NCBI GenBank assembly: GCA_964383905.1 | Contig: CAYLJO010000026.1 | Span: 1-43,763, forward strand | Reading direction: 5' to 3' | Length of the DNA stretch: 43,763 bases | Origin: CAYLJO01 sp964383905 | Lineage (GTDB): Bacteria; Acidobacteriota; Blastocatellia; Pyrinomonadales; Pyrinomonadaceae | Shown here: piece after piece, positions 34,946 through 43,578 of the stretch | Layout of the letters: the number at the start of each line of letters is the position of its first letter | Position numbering within the stretch: position 1 is the first letter of the stretch | The notes under the pieces: generated by a model | Told to the model about the DNA's origin: nothing | The model's database searches: none | The model's input: only the letters and a program-made list of their open reading frames with translations | Made by a program: the position numbers and the translations under genes

Positions 34946-37900
34946 CAGTCAGTTCTTAACGTGTTTTGAAAAAATCGTGGCGTCACGTAGCGAGTATGGT
35001 AATCCTGCCAATCCTTCGAGTGGCGAAGATATACGGGATCATCTTCCAGACGGCCTGGAGGCGTATTGTAATCGCGCTTGTCATGGCGAGGCAAGGGCAG
35101 CACCGTCTTTGAGTACATGGAATTATGGTCGCCGTCCTTGATCCAGCCGTCGCCGACCAGAACAAAATCGCGGCACCATCCATCCGGCGGGGGCGGCGGG
35201 GCGAGAAATCTGAGCGCCATCTCGTCCCCCGAGTTCATGATCACATAACGATCATCAACCTTCTCCAGCAGTTCGCGGACATCGCCAAAGCGCGTGTAGT
35301 AGCCTTCAAGATCATGCCAGCGCTGTGTCGTGCCCTCGATCAGGTTGTAGTCCGGCAACTCCGGCGATGAATCACCCACCTCGTTTATGACTGAGTAGCC
35401 ACGATAATGAAGGTCCGCCGCCGTCGGGCTGAGCCGTTCGGTTTTGATCTTCATATCAGGCAAGCCCGGGGCCCAGCCGAGCGCATCCCAGTAGACCTCC
35501 ATGTTAGTCCTCAGCCGCAGCCGGCGCGGCGCACCCGGCTTGAACACGTTACTCAAGTCGATCAGGACGGTCTTATTCCTGCCCGCCGGAAAACCCAGCC
35601 CGCGCTTTGCCACCACCCAGCCACCCCTACCATCGGGCACTTCGAGACTCAAATCCTGAGGCGGCGAATGCTTTCCCTGGCTGATCGCAATATTAATCGA
35701 TGCGTCGGTCGGGTGGAGCCAGCCATGACCGATCAGCCAGAGGGGGCCTGTGCCTGGCGCGTCTTCGGGCAGTTCAACCTCGACGTAGTGATCGCGCGTG
35801 ATTCCCTGGTATTCGCCGCGCCCGAAAGTGTCCAGGTAGCGGCCGTCGCGGTCGTGTACGATGTCGCTGACGTCATGACCAAGATCATCCCAAGCGTGAA
35901 GGAAGGGACGTGGCTCGGCGACGGTGCGGACGGCCAGCGGGACGGGCGGGATGGCAAAGCGCTCGTCGACGAAAACATCTGTTCCCGCCGGGTGGTCAAC
36001 GACTATCAACTCAAGGTGATCATAATAGTAGGTTTCCCACAGCTCGGCGGTGATCCGCAGATCATAATAACCATCCTTTGGCACCAGTTGATCACCATCG
36101 ATCTTGAACCATTCCTCGGTCTGGAGTACGTCCATCGTCCCCATGTCGTTGACGCGCAAGCCGAGAGCCGAGCCCCACGGGACGCAGTCCTTGACAAACC
36201 GCATCTCCTTCCCGTTATAGGCGAAGAGGAAGGGGCAGGAGCCCTTCAGGCGCTGCTCGGCGACGATTGTTTGATCGGCCTTCAGGTCAAACTCGGCCCG
36301 GACGGAGCCGTTCGGCCAGACGATGCGCACGACATCTGCGCCCGTCTGCTCCCCCAGTCCAAAGTGGAGCACGGGTGCCGAGATGGGCTGCTTCTGCAGG
36401 AGCAAGCCCGAGCGGATCTCCATCTCGCCGCCGATCCCGAATGAATTGATCCGCTGGTCTCCGACCGCCTGTTTGGCGCGCGGGCGGATCACCTGCCAGT
36501 GATAGCTCTTTGCGCCGTGATTGGCGAGCCGGACCGGTTGCCCGTCGTGTGAGATACCGAGTAGGTCGAGCCGCCCGCCGCCTGTTGTGTCAGCAATGGA
36601 GAAAATAGGCGCGCTGACCGGCGCGCTGAGCGGCTTGAAATTGCCCTGGACATCGCTCAGCAAGACCTGTGTGCCCGACGGAGCGGAGGCGATCAGATCA
36701 AGGCTCCCGTTGTTGTCCAGGTCCGCCACAAATAGTCGAGTTGCGTCCGCGGTGAGCCCGCTCGGGGCATTCGGCCAACGAGCGACCTCCGCCACATCCC
36801 AATCTTTTCCTTCTGCCTTGTTCGAGAGACGGTCCACGGTTCCATCCGCCTTAAGCGCAACCAGATCGAAAGCTCCGTCCCTATTGTCATCTACCACATT
36901 GATTGCCACGACGTTGCCAAGGTTTTGCGGGACGGCGCGCTCGCGAAACTGGCCGATACGCTCGTTGATGAACACATGAAGGCGGCCTTGTGCATCGACC
37001 ATCGCCGCATCCGGGTCGCCGTCGCCATCCAGATCGGCCCAGAGAAGGCCGCGAACGGCCGAGACTCCCGTAAATGGTCGCAGCTCTTTGAAAGTGCCGT
37101 CGCCGTTGTTCCTCAGCACAATGGGCGGGCCATTAACCGCCGCGGCGATGACATCCAGGTCGCCGTCCGAGTCGATATCAGCAGCCCATGCGCCAATGTA
37201 AGGAAGATTCGTCGAAGAAGAAGTCAGCGTGGTGCGCGAGGTTACATCGGTGAACGTGCCGGCGTTGTCCTGCCGGAAGATCCGCAGCCCGCCCGCCCCG
37301 GCGATCACCAGATCAGTCTTGAAATCGTAGTTTAAGTCAACGCCCAGGATCCCGTCCGGCAAAGGGGGGGTTGACGATGGCCCGCCGGGAAAGGGAAGCG
37401 TGGCGCCCCCTGTTAGATGCACCGCCTGTCCGTTGGCGATGATGGTTGCCGGCCGGGCATCACCGTCCAGAGAGATGGCGCCGGCCCAGCCCCACTTATT
37501 TCCCTGTGTGTCAGGCAAAGACTCGCTGGCGAAGGTGAGCGACTCATCCGGGGCGGCGGGAGTGAAGCGGGGAGTCGGCAGCCGCAGGAAGCGTGTGATC
37601 GGCTCGCTCTCTTCTCCGGGCGGAGATTTGATCGCGTCGAGGCTCCGGCGATATTCAGGGACGCGCAGAAGCACGTTGCGCAGGAAGGTGATACGCGTCG
37701 CCGCCTGTCGCATGTCTGCCCCGGCCACGGCTGTTTGCAGGGCGCCGAGCTGTTGCTGCGCCTCGGGCGGCCAGGAAGCCGCCTGCTCGCCAATGCGTTC
37801 AACCATTTGGCGGAGTTTGTCAGTATCATTACGTCTGGCGTAGACGCGCGCCAGCTCAAGCCGGGCGGCAAGATTGTCAGGCTGGGCGGTAAGAATCTTA

Positions 37901-38424
37901 TTCAAGAGCTGCTCGATCTCCGCCTCACTTTTTTCACCCGCTTGCCGGCCGATCTCTTCCGCGAGCCGGTAGGCGGCCTTCAGGTTTTGCGGATCTAACT
38001 CAACCGCCTTGCGAAAATCGGCGATGGCCTGTTCGAACCGCCCCCTCTCGCTTTCCAGGAGTCCGAGCAGGAAGCTGATCTGACTGTTGCCCGGGGCAAG
38101 GGAGTGCGCTTTCTCCAACCGCTCAGTTGCGGCGTCAAGGTTTCGTTGGCGCAATGAGAGCACGCCAAGGTTGGCCCAGGAGGCGGGCTCGCCGGGCGCC
38201 AGTTGGGTCGCCTGGATCAATCTTTGCTCGGCGCGAACATCATCGCCGGCCTGTAGCGCGGCGAGGCCGACATAAAATGCCGAGATCGTATCGCGATATT
38301 CCTTCGAGGATATATCGGGCAGGCCGTCCCCGGCTTGACACCCTGTAAAAGTGGCTACCAGCGGTGCCACTAGAAGAACAACGGTGAAGATCGCGGGATA
38401 GGTAACCGGTCTCTGTTTAAGCAT
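34945..38424 (-). CDS. Giant TPR-FG-GAP-ASPIC lipoprotein
   Basis: A 1159-residue exported protein. The N-terminus (AIFTVVLLVAPLVATFTGC) is a lipoprotein-type signal. Residues about 50-215 are tetratricopeptide repeats (GEPASWANLGVLSLRQRN, NSQISFLLGLLESERGR, NLKAAYRLAEEIGR). Residues about 300-650 carry FG-GAP/VCBS repeats (DIDSDGDLD, DLDGDGDPD, DLDNNGSLD). An ASPIC-like domain follows near 660-730 (HFGLGEQTGADVVRIVWPNG). The last 400 residues are a beta-rich region with several Trp/Tyr-rich segments (ELWETYYYDHLEL) not matched to a named domain. It starts a coupled operon with the UnbV- and UnbU-like genes. ATG 38424 follows a 250-base AT-richer gap. TPRs suggest a scaffold role. Confidence 0.9.
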   Translation of the reverse strand: MLKQRPVTYPAIFTVVLLVAPLVATFTGCQAGDGLPDISSKEYRDTISAFYVGLAALQAGDDVRAEQRLIQATQLAPGEPASWANLGVLSLRQRNLDAATERLEKAHSLAPGNSQISFLLGLLESERGRFEQAIADFRKAVELDPQNLKAAYRLAEEIGRQAGEKSEAEIEQLLNKILTAQPDNLAARLELARVYARRNDTDKLRQMVERIGEQAASWPPEAQQQLGALQTAVAGADMRQAATRITFLRNVLLRVPEYRRSLDAIKSPPGEESEPITRFLRLPTPRFTPAAPDESLTFASESLPDTQGNKWGWAGAISLDGDARPATIIANGQAVHLTGGATLPFPGGPSSTPPLPDGILGVDLNYDFKTDLVIAGAGGLRIFRQDNAGTFTDVTSRTTLTSSSTNLPYIGAWAADIDSDGDLDVIAAAVNGPPIVLRNNGDGTFKELRPFTGVSAVRGLLWADLDGDGDPDAAMVDAQGRLHVFINERIGQFRERAVPQNLGNVVAINVVDDNRDGAFDLVALKADGTVDRLSNKAEGKDWDVAEVARWPNAPSGLTADATRLFVADLDNNGSLDLIASAPSGTQVLLSDVQGNFKPLSAPVSAPIFSIADTTGGGRLDLLGISHDGQPVRLANHGAKSYHWQVIRPRAKQAVGDQRINSFGIGGEMEIRSGLLLQKQPISAPVLHFGLGEQTGADVVRIVWPNGSVRAEFDLKADQTIVAEQRLKGSCPFLFAYNGKEMRFVKDCVPWGSALGLRVNDMGTMDVLQTEEWFKIDGDQLVPKDGYYDLRITAELWETYYYDHLELIVVDHPAGTDVFVDERFAIPPVPLAVRTVAEPRPFLHAWDDLGHDVSDIVHDRDGRYLDTFGRGEYQGITRDHYVEVELPEDAPGTGPLWLIGHGWLHPTDASINIAISQGKHSPPQDLSLEVPDGRGGWVVAKRGLGFPAGRNKTVLIDLSNVFKPGAPRRLRLRTNMEVYWDALGWAPGLPDMKIKTERLSPTAADLHYRGYSVINEVGDSSPELPDYNLIEGTTQRWHDLEGYYTRFGDVRELLEKVDDRYVIMNSGDEMALRFLAPPPPPDGWCRDFVLVGDGWIKDGDHNSMYSKTVLPLPRHDKRDYNTPPGRLEDDPVYLRHSKDWQDYHTRYVTPRFFQNTLRTD

Positions 38425-38677
38425 GCGCGGGAGCTTATTGCGTCAGGGTGGCAGCATGCCGCCGTTAATCTTGAAAAGCAGCAGGCAATGCTCTATCTTT
38501 AGTTACTTTCCGAAGGTTCTAGCGCACCTCTGGACGGTCTTGTATATATAACATAAGATTACGTCCGCCGGCATGTTAATACAACCACCAAGGCACGCTT
38601 CAATCATCTGCAGACCGGCCCACACGTAAGCAGACGCGGTTAACAGCATCTCACACGCGACCGTCGGAATTAATGTT

Positions 38678-39490
38678 ATGATTAAGCCATCACCCATGAC
38701 CGAAACGCCGAATCAGACAACAGCGAACGGACATTCTGGAGCAACCCATATCCTTCCCGCGGCCGTTCTGCTGATAGCTATCATCTTCTGGACGGGGCTC
38801 TCGCTCTTGCGTGTGTTTCCTGAATCCGTGTTCCCGTCCCCGCTGGCGGTCCTCAGAGGATTTGGCGAGGAGATCCAGAGCGGCCGCCTGCTCGGCGACG
38901 TGGTGGCTTCTTTGTTTCGCGTGACGACCGGTTTTGCGCTCGCCGTAATACTCGGCGTTCCGCTGGGGCTGCTGCTGGGTCAACACCGCTACGCGCGCGG
39001 CGCGCTCCTTCCGGCAATAAACTTTTTTCGTAATCTCTCGCCGCTGGCCTGGATCCCTTTTGCCATCCTGTGGTTCGGCATCGGGGATCTGCCGGCGATT
39101 TTCCTTATCTTTCTCGCTTCAGTTTTCCCGATCACGCTGGCGACAATCGCGGCGGTCGCCAGTATTCCAACCGTATATTTTCGCGTGGCACGCGACTACG
39201 ATATTCGGGGCACAGAGTTGTTGACGCAGGTCACGCTGCCGAGCATTGCGCCTGATGTGATCACGGCCCTGCGTGTGACAGCGGGCCTGGCGTGGGTTGT
39301 CGTGGTCGCCGCTGAGATGATTGCCGGGCGGGACGGGCTGGGTTTTGCCATCTGGGATGCGCGCAACGGGCTGCGCATGGACCTCCTCGTTGTCGGGATG
39401 ATTGTGATCGGGATCATTGGAGTGGTTATCGATTGGCTGCTGGTGCAACTGAAGAGAATTCCGAGCGTCCGGTGGGGGTATGAAAGATAG
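38678..39490 (+). CDS. ABC transporter permease, NitT/TauT/SsuC type
   Basis: A 270-residue inner membrane permease with about six spans. Typical features are FPSPLAVLRGFGE after span 1, NFFRNLSPLAWIPFAILWFGIGD, and the EAA coupling loop RGTELLTQVTLPSIAPDVITALRV-like region leading to LAWVVVVAAEMIAGRDGLGF. This subfamily imports nitrate, sulfonates, pyrimidine precursors and similar small ligands. It is the first gene of an operon with the ATPase (11-base overlap), the selenocysteine HMA protein and a solute-binding protein. ATG 38678 has a weak ribosome-binding site; ATG 38696 (MTETPNQ) is an alternative. The 253 bases upstream contain an AT-rich patch (38540-38562) that might hold a promoter. 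Confidence 0.92.
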   Translation: MIKPSPMTETPNQTTANGHSGATHILPAAVLLIAIIFWTGLSLLRVFPESVFPSPLAVLRGFGEEIQSGRLLGDVVASLFRVTTGFALAVILGVPLGLLLGQHRYARGALLPAINFFRNLSPLAWIPFAILWFGIGDLPAIFLIFLASVFPITLATIAAVASIPTVYFRVARDYDIRGTELLTQVTLPSIAPDVITALRVTAGLAWVVVVAAEMIAGRDGLGFAIWDARNGLRMDLLVVGMIVIGIIGVVIDWLLVQLKRIPSVRWGYER

Positions 39491-40235
39491 CTTGTTGCGC
39501 TTAGAAAATGTCTCTCGCTCCTTTGGTCCGACAAAGGTGCTGGACGGCTTTTCTCTGGAGATCTTGCGCGGCGAATTCGTTGCGATTGTCGGCCCGTCCG
39601 GGTGCGGCAAGACAACCTTGCTCAACCTGCTGTCCGGTTTTTACCAGCCATCAAGCGGAAAGGTGAGTCGTTCCGGAAAGGCGCGCATGGTCTACCAGCA
39701 GGACGGCCTGTTCCCCTGGCGGACCTCGGCCGAGAATATTGCCATGGGGCTGCGCTACCTGAAGAATGAGGCGGAGCACCGGCGTCAACTAAAGGAGATG
39801 GTGCGCCTGATCGGGCTGGAGGGTTTTGAGGAACACTACCCGCATCAACTCTCGGGGGGCATGCGCCAACGAGTGGAGTTGGCGCGGGCGCTGATCGGCG
39901 ATACGGATATCCTGCTGCTGGACGAACCATTCTCGGCCCTGGATTATCTGACACGCCTGAGGTTGCGGGGCGAGTTGGCGCGGATGCTACAAGAGAGATC
40001 GCGCACGGTTGTGCTGGTGACACATGATATTGAAGAGGCGGCGCAGCTCGCCGATCGCGTGATGGTGCTCTCGGAGCGTCCGGCTCAAATCCGCTGCGAG
40101 TTACAGATCAGCCTGCCACGCCCGCGTGACTTAACTCACCCGAAAGTGGTCGAGGCGGTACATCGCATCCTGACCGAGATGGGGATGGAACAGGACGCGG
40201 GAAAGGTCTACGCGTTTCCCTCGGCGGTGAGATGA
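39480..40235 (+). CDS. ABC transporter ATPase, NitT/TauT type
   Basis: A 251-residue ATP-binding subunit. Walker A is GPSGCGKTT (38-46), the Q-loop is VYQQDGLFPWRTS, the signature is LSGGMRQRVELARAL, Walker B is ILLLDEPFSALD and the switch His is in VTHDIEEAAQLAD. The C-terminal RPAQIRCELQISLPRPRD region is standard for the TauB/SsuB group. It overlaps the permease gene by 11 bases. The next clear gene, the selenoprotein, begins 192 bases downstream; this gap contains a 57-codon frame that starts on the ATPase stop but has no recognisable features. Confidence 0.94.
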   Translation: MKDSLLRLENVSRSFGPTKVLDGFSLEILRGEFVAIVGPSGCGKTTLLNLLSGFYQPSSGKVSRSGKARMVYQQDGLFPWRTSAENIAMGLRYLKNEAEHRRQLKEMVRLIGLEGFEEHYPHQLSGGMRQRVELARALIGDTDILLLDEPFSALDYLTRLRLRGELARMLQERSRTVVLVTHDIEEAAQLADRVMVLSERPAQIRCELQISLPRPRDLTHPKVVEAVHRILTEMGMEQDAGKVYAFPSAVR

Positions 40236-40427
40236 ATCAAGACCGAAGGGTGAGCGGCCGAGTACGCCTGGAGATACGGTGGACAAGCTGCCTCGGGCTG
40301 GTGAATCAAACTGCCAAACGGCCTTCGGAAGAGCACGGGGGCATCTCTGGCCGCGCCTGTAGCGCAGACGCGCGCTTGCCGCTCGCGGCAACCGCATTCA
40401 GATGAACGTCGAAGGGGGTCAGAAGAA

Positions 40428-40865
40428 GTGGGTGAGAAACGCGTGGCTGCTGTTGCGGGTCTGGCCCTATTGTTGGCGCTCAGCCTCGCACGGACGCATG
40501 TCGAGGCACAGAGAACAAACAATAGCCGTGGCGACCAGATGACGGTGATCACCAGCGAGGATAAGAACACCCTGAGTATTCGCTCCACGCGCTTCCTTTG
40601 ACGCTCGTGCGCGGGGCGCGTAGTTGACGCGCTGAATGCGGAGCGCGGCGTCTCGGGCGTGAGCGTCGGGTCAGATTTGAAGCCTGTCACGGTAGTTGTG
40701 AGCTTCGATTCGCGGGTTGTCAACGTACAGCGCCTTGCCAGGGTGGCGAAGCGGGCGCTCGAATCAGGGGCCGGCCGCCGCGCGCCGGTAATGGTCGTCT
40801 ACGAGAAGGAACAACTTATTCTTGCACTGCCGGCCGCCCCTCCGCCGATGCGCATGAGTTATTAG
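40428..40865 (+). CDS. Exported HMA-domain selenoprotein (UxxC), UGA read as selenocysteine
   Basis: One frame runs from GTG 40428 to TAG 40865 with a single in-frame UGA at 40599-40601, giving 145 residues if UGA is selenocysteine. A signal peptide is clear: basic start (GEKR), core AGLALLLALSLA, likely cleavage after THVEA (residue 27). Residues about 48-120 match the heavy-metal-associated fold: TLSIRSTRFL, then U58-R-S-C61 at the place of the metal-binding CxxC, GRVVDALNAERGV after the usual 13 residues, then VTVVVSFD and a final helix. It thus resembles periplasmic MerP with Sec for the first Cys. A SECIS-like hairpin follows the UGA. It lies within an ABC transporter operon, 15 bases before the binding-protein gene. 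The GTG start is the best available but not certain. Confidence 0.84.
40616..40632 (+). promoter_or_regulatory. Bacterial SECIS-like hairpin in the selenoprotein mRNA
   Basis: GCGCGT (40616-40621) pairs perfectly with ACGCGC (40627-40632) around the 5-base loop AGTTG, and a G-U pair extends the stem by one. The loop starts 20 bases after the UGA, has a G in its first two positions and is small, which fits the known bacterial SECIS pattern for SelB binding (loop some 16-37 bases after UGA). Being inside the coding region is normal for bacteria. Confidence 0.75.
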
Positions 40866-40880
40866 AAACGAGGAGAAGGG

Positions 40881-41954
40881 ATGTTTCGCTCAAAAACCGT
40901 TTGGGTGCTGGCAGCACTGATGATCTTTTTTTCGCTGCTCGTTTTCTTGCGTTACCGTTCCCTGCACCGACCGCGCAGTCACGAGGAAGAGGTCTTTCAC
41001 CAGGCGCCGAGCGGCGGCCAGCGGCAGACTCTGACGGTCGCCTTCATTCCGGTGACCTGTCATCTGACCTGCCCCGTCACCGATTACGCCTCTAAGACCA
41101 GCACAACAGGTACGCGCTTCGACGCCCTGCGCTTCTCTGAATTCCCTTCGATCGTCGAGGCGCTGAAGGCTAAAAAACTGCTGGCCGGATTTTTGACCGT
41201 GCCGCTTGCCATGAAGATGCGTGAGCAGGGCGCGCCGATCAAGATCGCCTGCCTGGGCCACCGCGACGGCTCTCAGCTCGTAATCCGTAAGGAAGACACG
41301 GCCCAGGACCTCCGCGGCCTGCGGGGCAAGACTATCGCCATCCCCAGCCCCTTCAGTAATGAGAACTTCTTTATGAACAGAATGATGCGGGATCAGGGGG
41401 TGCGGCCTGACGAGATAAAATTCGTCGTCATGGCGCCACCGGATATGACAGCAGGCTTGGAAACGAAGGCGATAGACGGCTTCATTGTCGCGGAGCCCTA
41501 CTGCGGGAAGGCCGAGATGGGGGGCTTCGGGCGCGTTCTCTACTATGCCAAAGATATTTGGCCGAACTACATCTCCTGCTGCCTGGTCGTCCATGAGGAT
41601 TTGATTCGGGATCGGCCGGAGGTGGTCAAAGACTTGGTGCGGGGCATCAACGAATCGGGCGAGTGGACGGAGAGGCACCGTGAGGACGCGGCAAAACTCG
41701 CCTCGCCGTACTTCCGCCAGGATGAGAAATTGTTGAAATACGTCCTGACGCAGCCGCCCGGCAGGGTTACCTATCGCAATCTGAATCCGACCGACGCCGA
41801 GATGCAGAAGATCATGGACATGGGCATCAGCCTGGGGTTCCTCAAAAAGGAGACGCCGATGTCTGAGTTGATGGACAGATCATTCATCCCCGACCAGATC
41901 AGGCCGGTTGAGGTTGATATGAGCCGGATGCCGGAGATCATCAAGACGGAATGA
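40881..41954 (+). CDS. Membrane-anchored NMT1/TauA-like solute-binding protein with CxxxC
   Basis: A 357-residue periplasmic binding protein of the ABC NitT/TauT class. One N-terminal span (VWVLAALMIFFSLLVFL) with no lipobox suggests an uncleaved anchor. The binding fold shows VAFIPVTCHLTCPVTDYA, GFLTVPLAMKMREQGAPIKI, LRGKTIAIPSPFSNE and IDGFIVAEPYCGKAEMGG. Cysteines stand out: C-H-L-T-C at the first binding loop, C in AEPYCG, and an adjacent CC in NYISCCLVV. These lie where the ligand would sit and could bind a soft metal or a thiol/selenol compound. A strong GAGGAGAAGGG precedes ATG 40881. Placed directly after the UxxC protein, it completes the transporter whose permease and ATPase begin the operon. 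Confidence 0.9.
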   Translation: MFRSKTVWVLAALMIFFSLLVFLRYRSLHRPRSHEEEVFHQAPSGGQRQTLTVAFIPVTCHLTCPVTDYASKTSTTGTRFDALRFSEFPSIVEALKAKKLLAGFLTVPLAMKMREQGAPIKIACLGHRDGSQLVIRKEDTAQDLRGLRGKTIAIPSPFSNENFFMNRMMRDQGVRPDEIKFVVMAPPDMTAGLETKAIDGFIVAEPYCGKAEMGGFGRVLYYAKDIWPNYISCCLVVHEDLIRDRPEVVKDLVRGINESGEWTERHREDAAKLASPYFRQDEKLLKYVLTQPPGRVTYRNLNPTDAEMQKIMDMGISLGFLKKETPMSELMDRSFIPDQIRPVEVDMSRMPEIIKTE

Positions 41955-42178
41955 GGATGTCTTTGATCTACCTGTCAAGAGGCGTCTTGCCCCCTCTCTT
42001 AACACGTTCATCCGGAGTCCCGGTGGATATTCTTTTGCTTGATGGAGGCTCACGTATTCCTGCACTACAACGTAACGCGGTCGGGCGCGAGTTCAACTCG
42101 GTCGTGGGCGGAGCTTTATGCATTTATCCGTCAGGCCGATAGGAGTGGGGACGGGCGGTCAGCTTCTACCGCCGGTTC
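41955..42178. other. Gap between binding protein and permease gene
   Basis: A 63-codon frame begins at ATG 41951, overlapping the binding-protein stop (ATGA), but its product has no recognised domain or signal. I see no promoter of quality here. Confidence 0.3.
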
Positions 42179-43546
42179 GTGATTTGCCGTGCATATAACC
42201 TTCTAGATCGAGCGGCGCGCGGAATTCCGGTGCACACGCAGGGCGGGCTCAAACGACAGATAGGTCTTCGCACGGCCACCGCCCTGGTGGTGGGTGAAGT
42301 CATCGCTGTCGGAATTTTTCTCACCCCGGCGGGGATGGCGAAGTCCCTCGGCTCGCCGATGTGGCTGCTTCTAATCTGGCTCGTGATGGGCGCGATGGCG
42401 TTGTGCGGGGCGCTTTGCTACGGCGAACTGGCGGCAAGATTTCCCGAAGCCGGTGGCGGGTACGTTTATCTGAGAGAGGCCTACGGCCCTCCCTTGGCTT
42501 TCCTCTACGGCTGGATGGCTTTCCTGGTGATGGACCCAGGTATTACCGCGGCGCTCGCCGTAGGCATGGCAGGTTACGCCGGCTATAGCTTCAATCTCTC
42601 GCCGGTCATGGTCAAGGCTGTGGCCATCGGTGCGATCATCGTCCTCGCCATCGTTAACATTCGTGGGGTCAGGCCCGGCGCCTGGCTGATGCGCTGGCTG
42701 GCGCTCCTCAAGCTGGGTCTGCTGCTCTTAGTCCTGCTGTGGAGCTTTGGCTTTCAACTCGGCGATTGGTCCAACTTTACGCCCTTCATGGCGCAGCGGG
42801 CGCATTCAAACCCGCTCGTCCGGGCTCTAGCCGGAGGCCTCGTCGCGGCATTCTTCTCGTTCGGGGGGTGGTGGGACGTCAGCAAGCTGGCCGGTGAAGT
42901 CCGCCGCCCGGCATACACGCTGCCGAGAGCCTTAGCTTACGGGGTCATGATCGTCACCCTTGTTTACATTCTGACCAGCGCCGTCTTCATCTATCTTGTT
43001 CCCCTGGATCGTGTCAGTTCGGGCGAAACTTTTGCCGCGCAGGCGGGGGAGGCCCTCTTCGGACGAATCGGCGGGCAGGTGTTCTCCACGATCGTCGTTG
43101 TTGCGGTGTTGGGCAGCCTTGCCGGAATCATCATGTCGGCCCCGCGCGTCTACTTTGCGATGGCGAGGGGCGGGCTGTTCATCCCGGCGGCGGCTTGGAT
43201 CCATCCTCGGTTCGGCACGCCGGCGCGCGCCGTCGCCCTCCAGGCCGCGCTCGCATCACTGCTCGTTGCCGTGGGCACTTTCAACGAGATCGTCTCCTAT
43301 TTTATCTTTGTCGTTGTCATCTTTATCGCGCTGACGGTGGCTGCTATTTTTGTCTTGCGAAGGCGGGCGGGCGCTCTTGAGTATCAAACTCCGGGCTACC
43401 CAGTGACGCTCGCCGTATTCTTGCTACTGGTTATACTGTTGCTTGTCCTGCTTGGGGGGAATAATCCCAGGCAGGCGTTTCTGGGAGTCGGCGTGGTCGC
43501 CCTCGGCTTACCGGTCTACGATCTACTTTTTCGCCGCCAAGACTGA
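42179..43546 (+). CDS. Amino acid permease, APC superfamily
   Basis: A 455-residue transporter with about 12 spans. The APC signature is at the start of the core: ATALVVGEVIAVGIFLTPAGMAKSLGSP (substrate-binding GxG-like region), then ALCYGELAARFPEAGGGYVYLREAYGP, and further on FFSFGGWWDVSKLAGEVRRPAYTLPRAL. These are typical of LAT/YfnA-like amino acid exchangers and symporters. It runs in the same direction as the selenoprotein operon but 224 bases away, so co-transcription is uncertain. The start at GTG 42179 is the longest; GTG 42230 is an alternative just before the conserved region. Substrate is not readable from sequence. Confidence 0.92.
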   Translation: MICRAYNLLDRAARGIPVHTQGGLKRQIGLRTATALVVGEVIAVGIFLTPAGMAKSLGSPMWLLLIWLVMGAMALCGALCYGELAARFPEAGGGYVYLREAYGPPLAFLYGWMAFLVMDPGITAALAVGMAGYAGYSFNLSPVMVKAVAIGAIIVLAIVNIRGVRPGAWLMRWLALLKLGLLLLVLLWSFGFQLGDWSNFTPFMAQRAHSNPLVRALAGGLVAAFFSFGGWWDVSKLAGEVRRPAYTLPRALAYGVMIVTLVYILTSAVFIYLVPLDRVSSGETFAAQAGEALFGRIGGQVFSTIVVVAVLGSLAGIIMSAPRVYFAMARGGLFIPAAAWIHPRFGTPARAVALQAALASLLVAVGTFNEIVSYFIFVVVIFIALTVAAIFVLRRRAGALEYQTPGYPVTLAVFLLLVILLLVLLGGNNPRQAFLGVGVVALGLPVYDLLFRRQD

Positions 43547-43578
43547 CCGCAATATTTTGACAGAGGAAAATTATTTTT

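Noticed and set aside
35407..36444. 345-codon frame antisense to the large TPR-ASPIC protein
   Set aside because: Shadow of a clear repeat-containing gene; no motif on this strand.
40232..40405. 57-codon + strand frame overlapping the ABC ATPase stop
   Set aside because: Coupled by position (ATGA), but the product is low in structure and has no recognisable features; not supported as a gene.
40208..40723. 171-codon frame on the minus strand over the selenoprotein gene
   Set aside because: No recognisable domain. It exists because the true gene on the other strand is interrupted by a UGA, and it would mislead an automatic annotation.
40890..41678. 262-codon frame antisense to the solute-binding protein
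   Set aside because: The binding protein has clear family motifs and a strong ribosome-binding site on the plus strand.
41951..42142. 63-codon + strand frame after the binding protein
   Set aside because: Starts on the upstream stop but has no domain, signal or similarity I can see.
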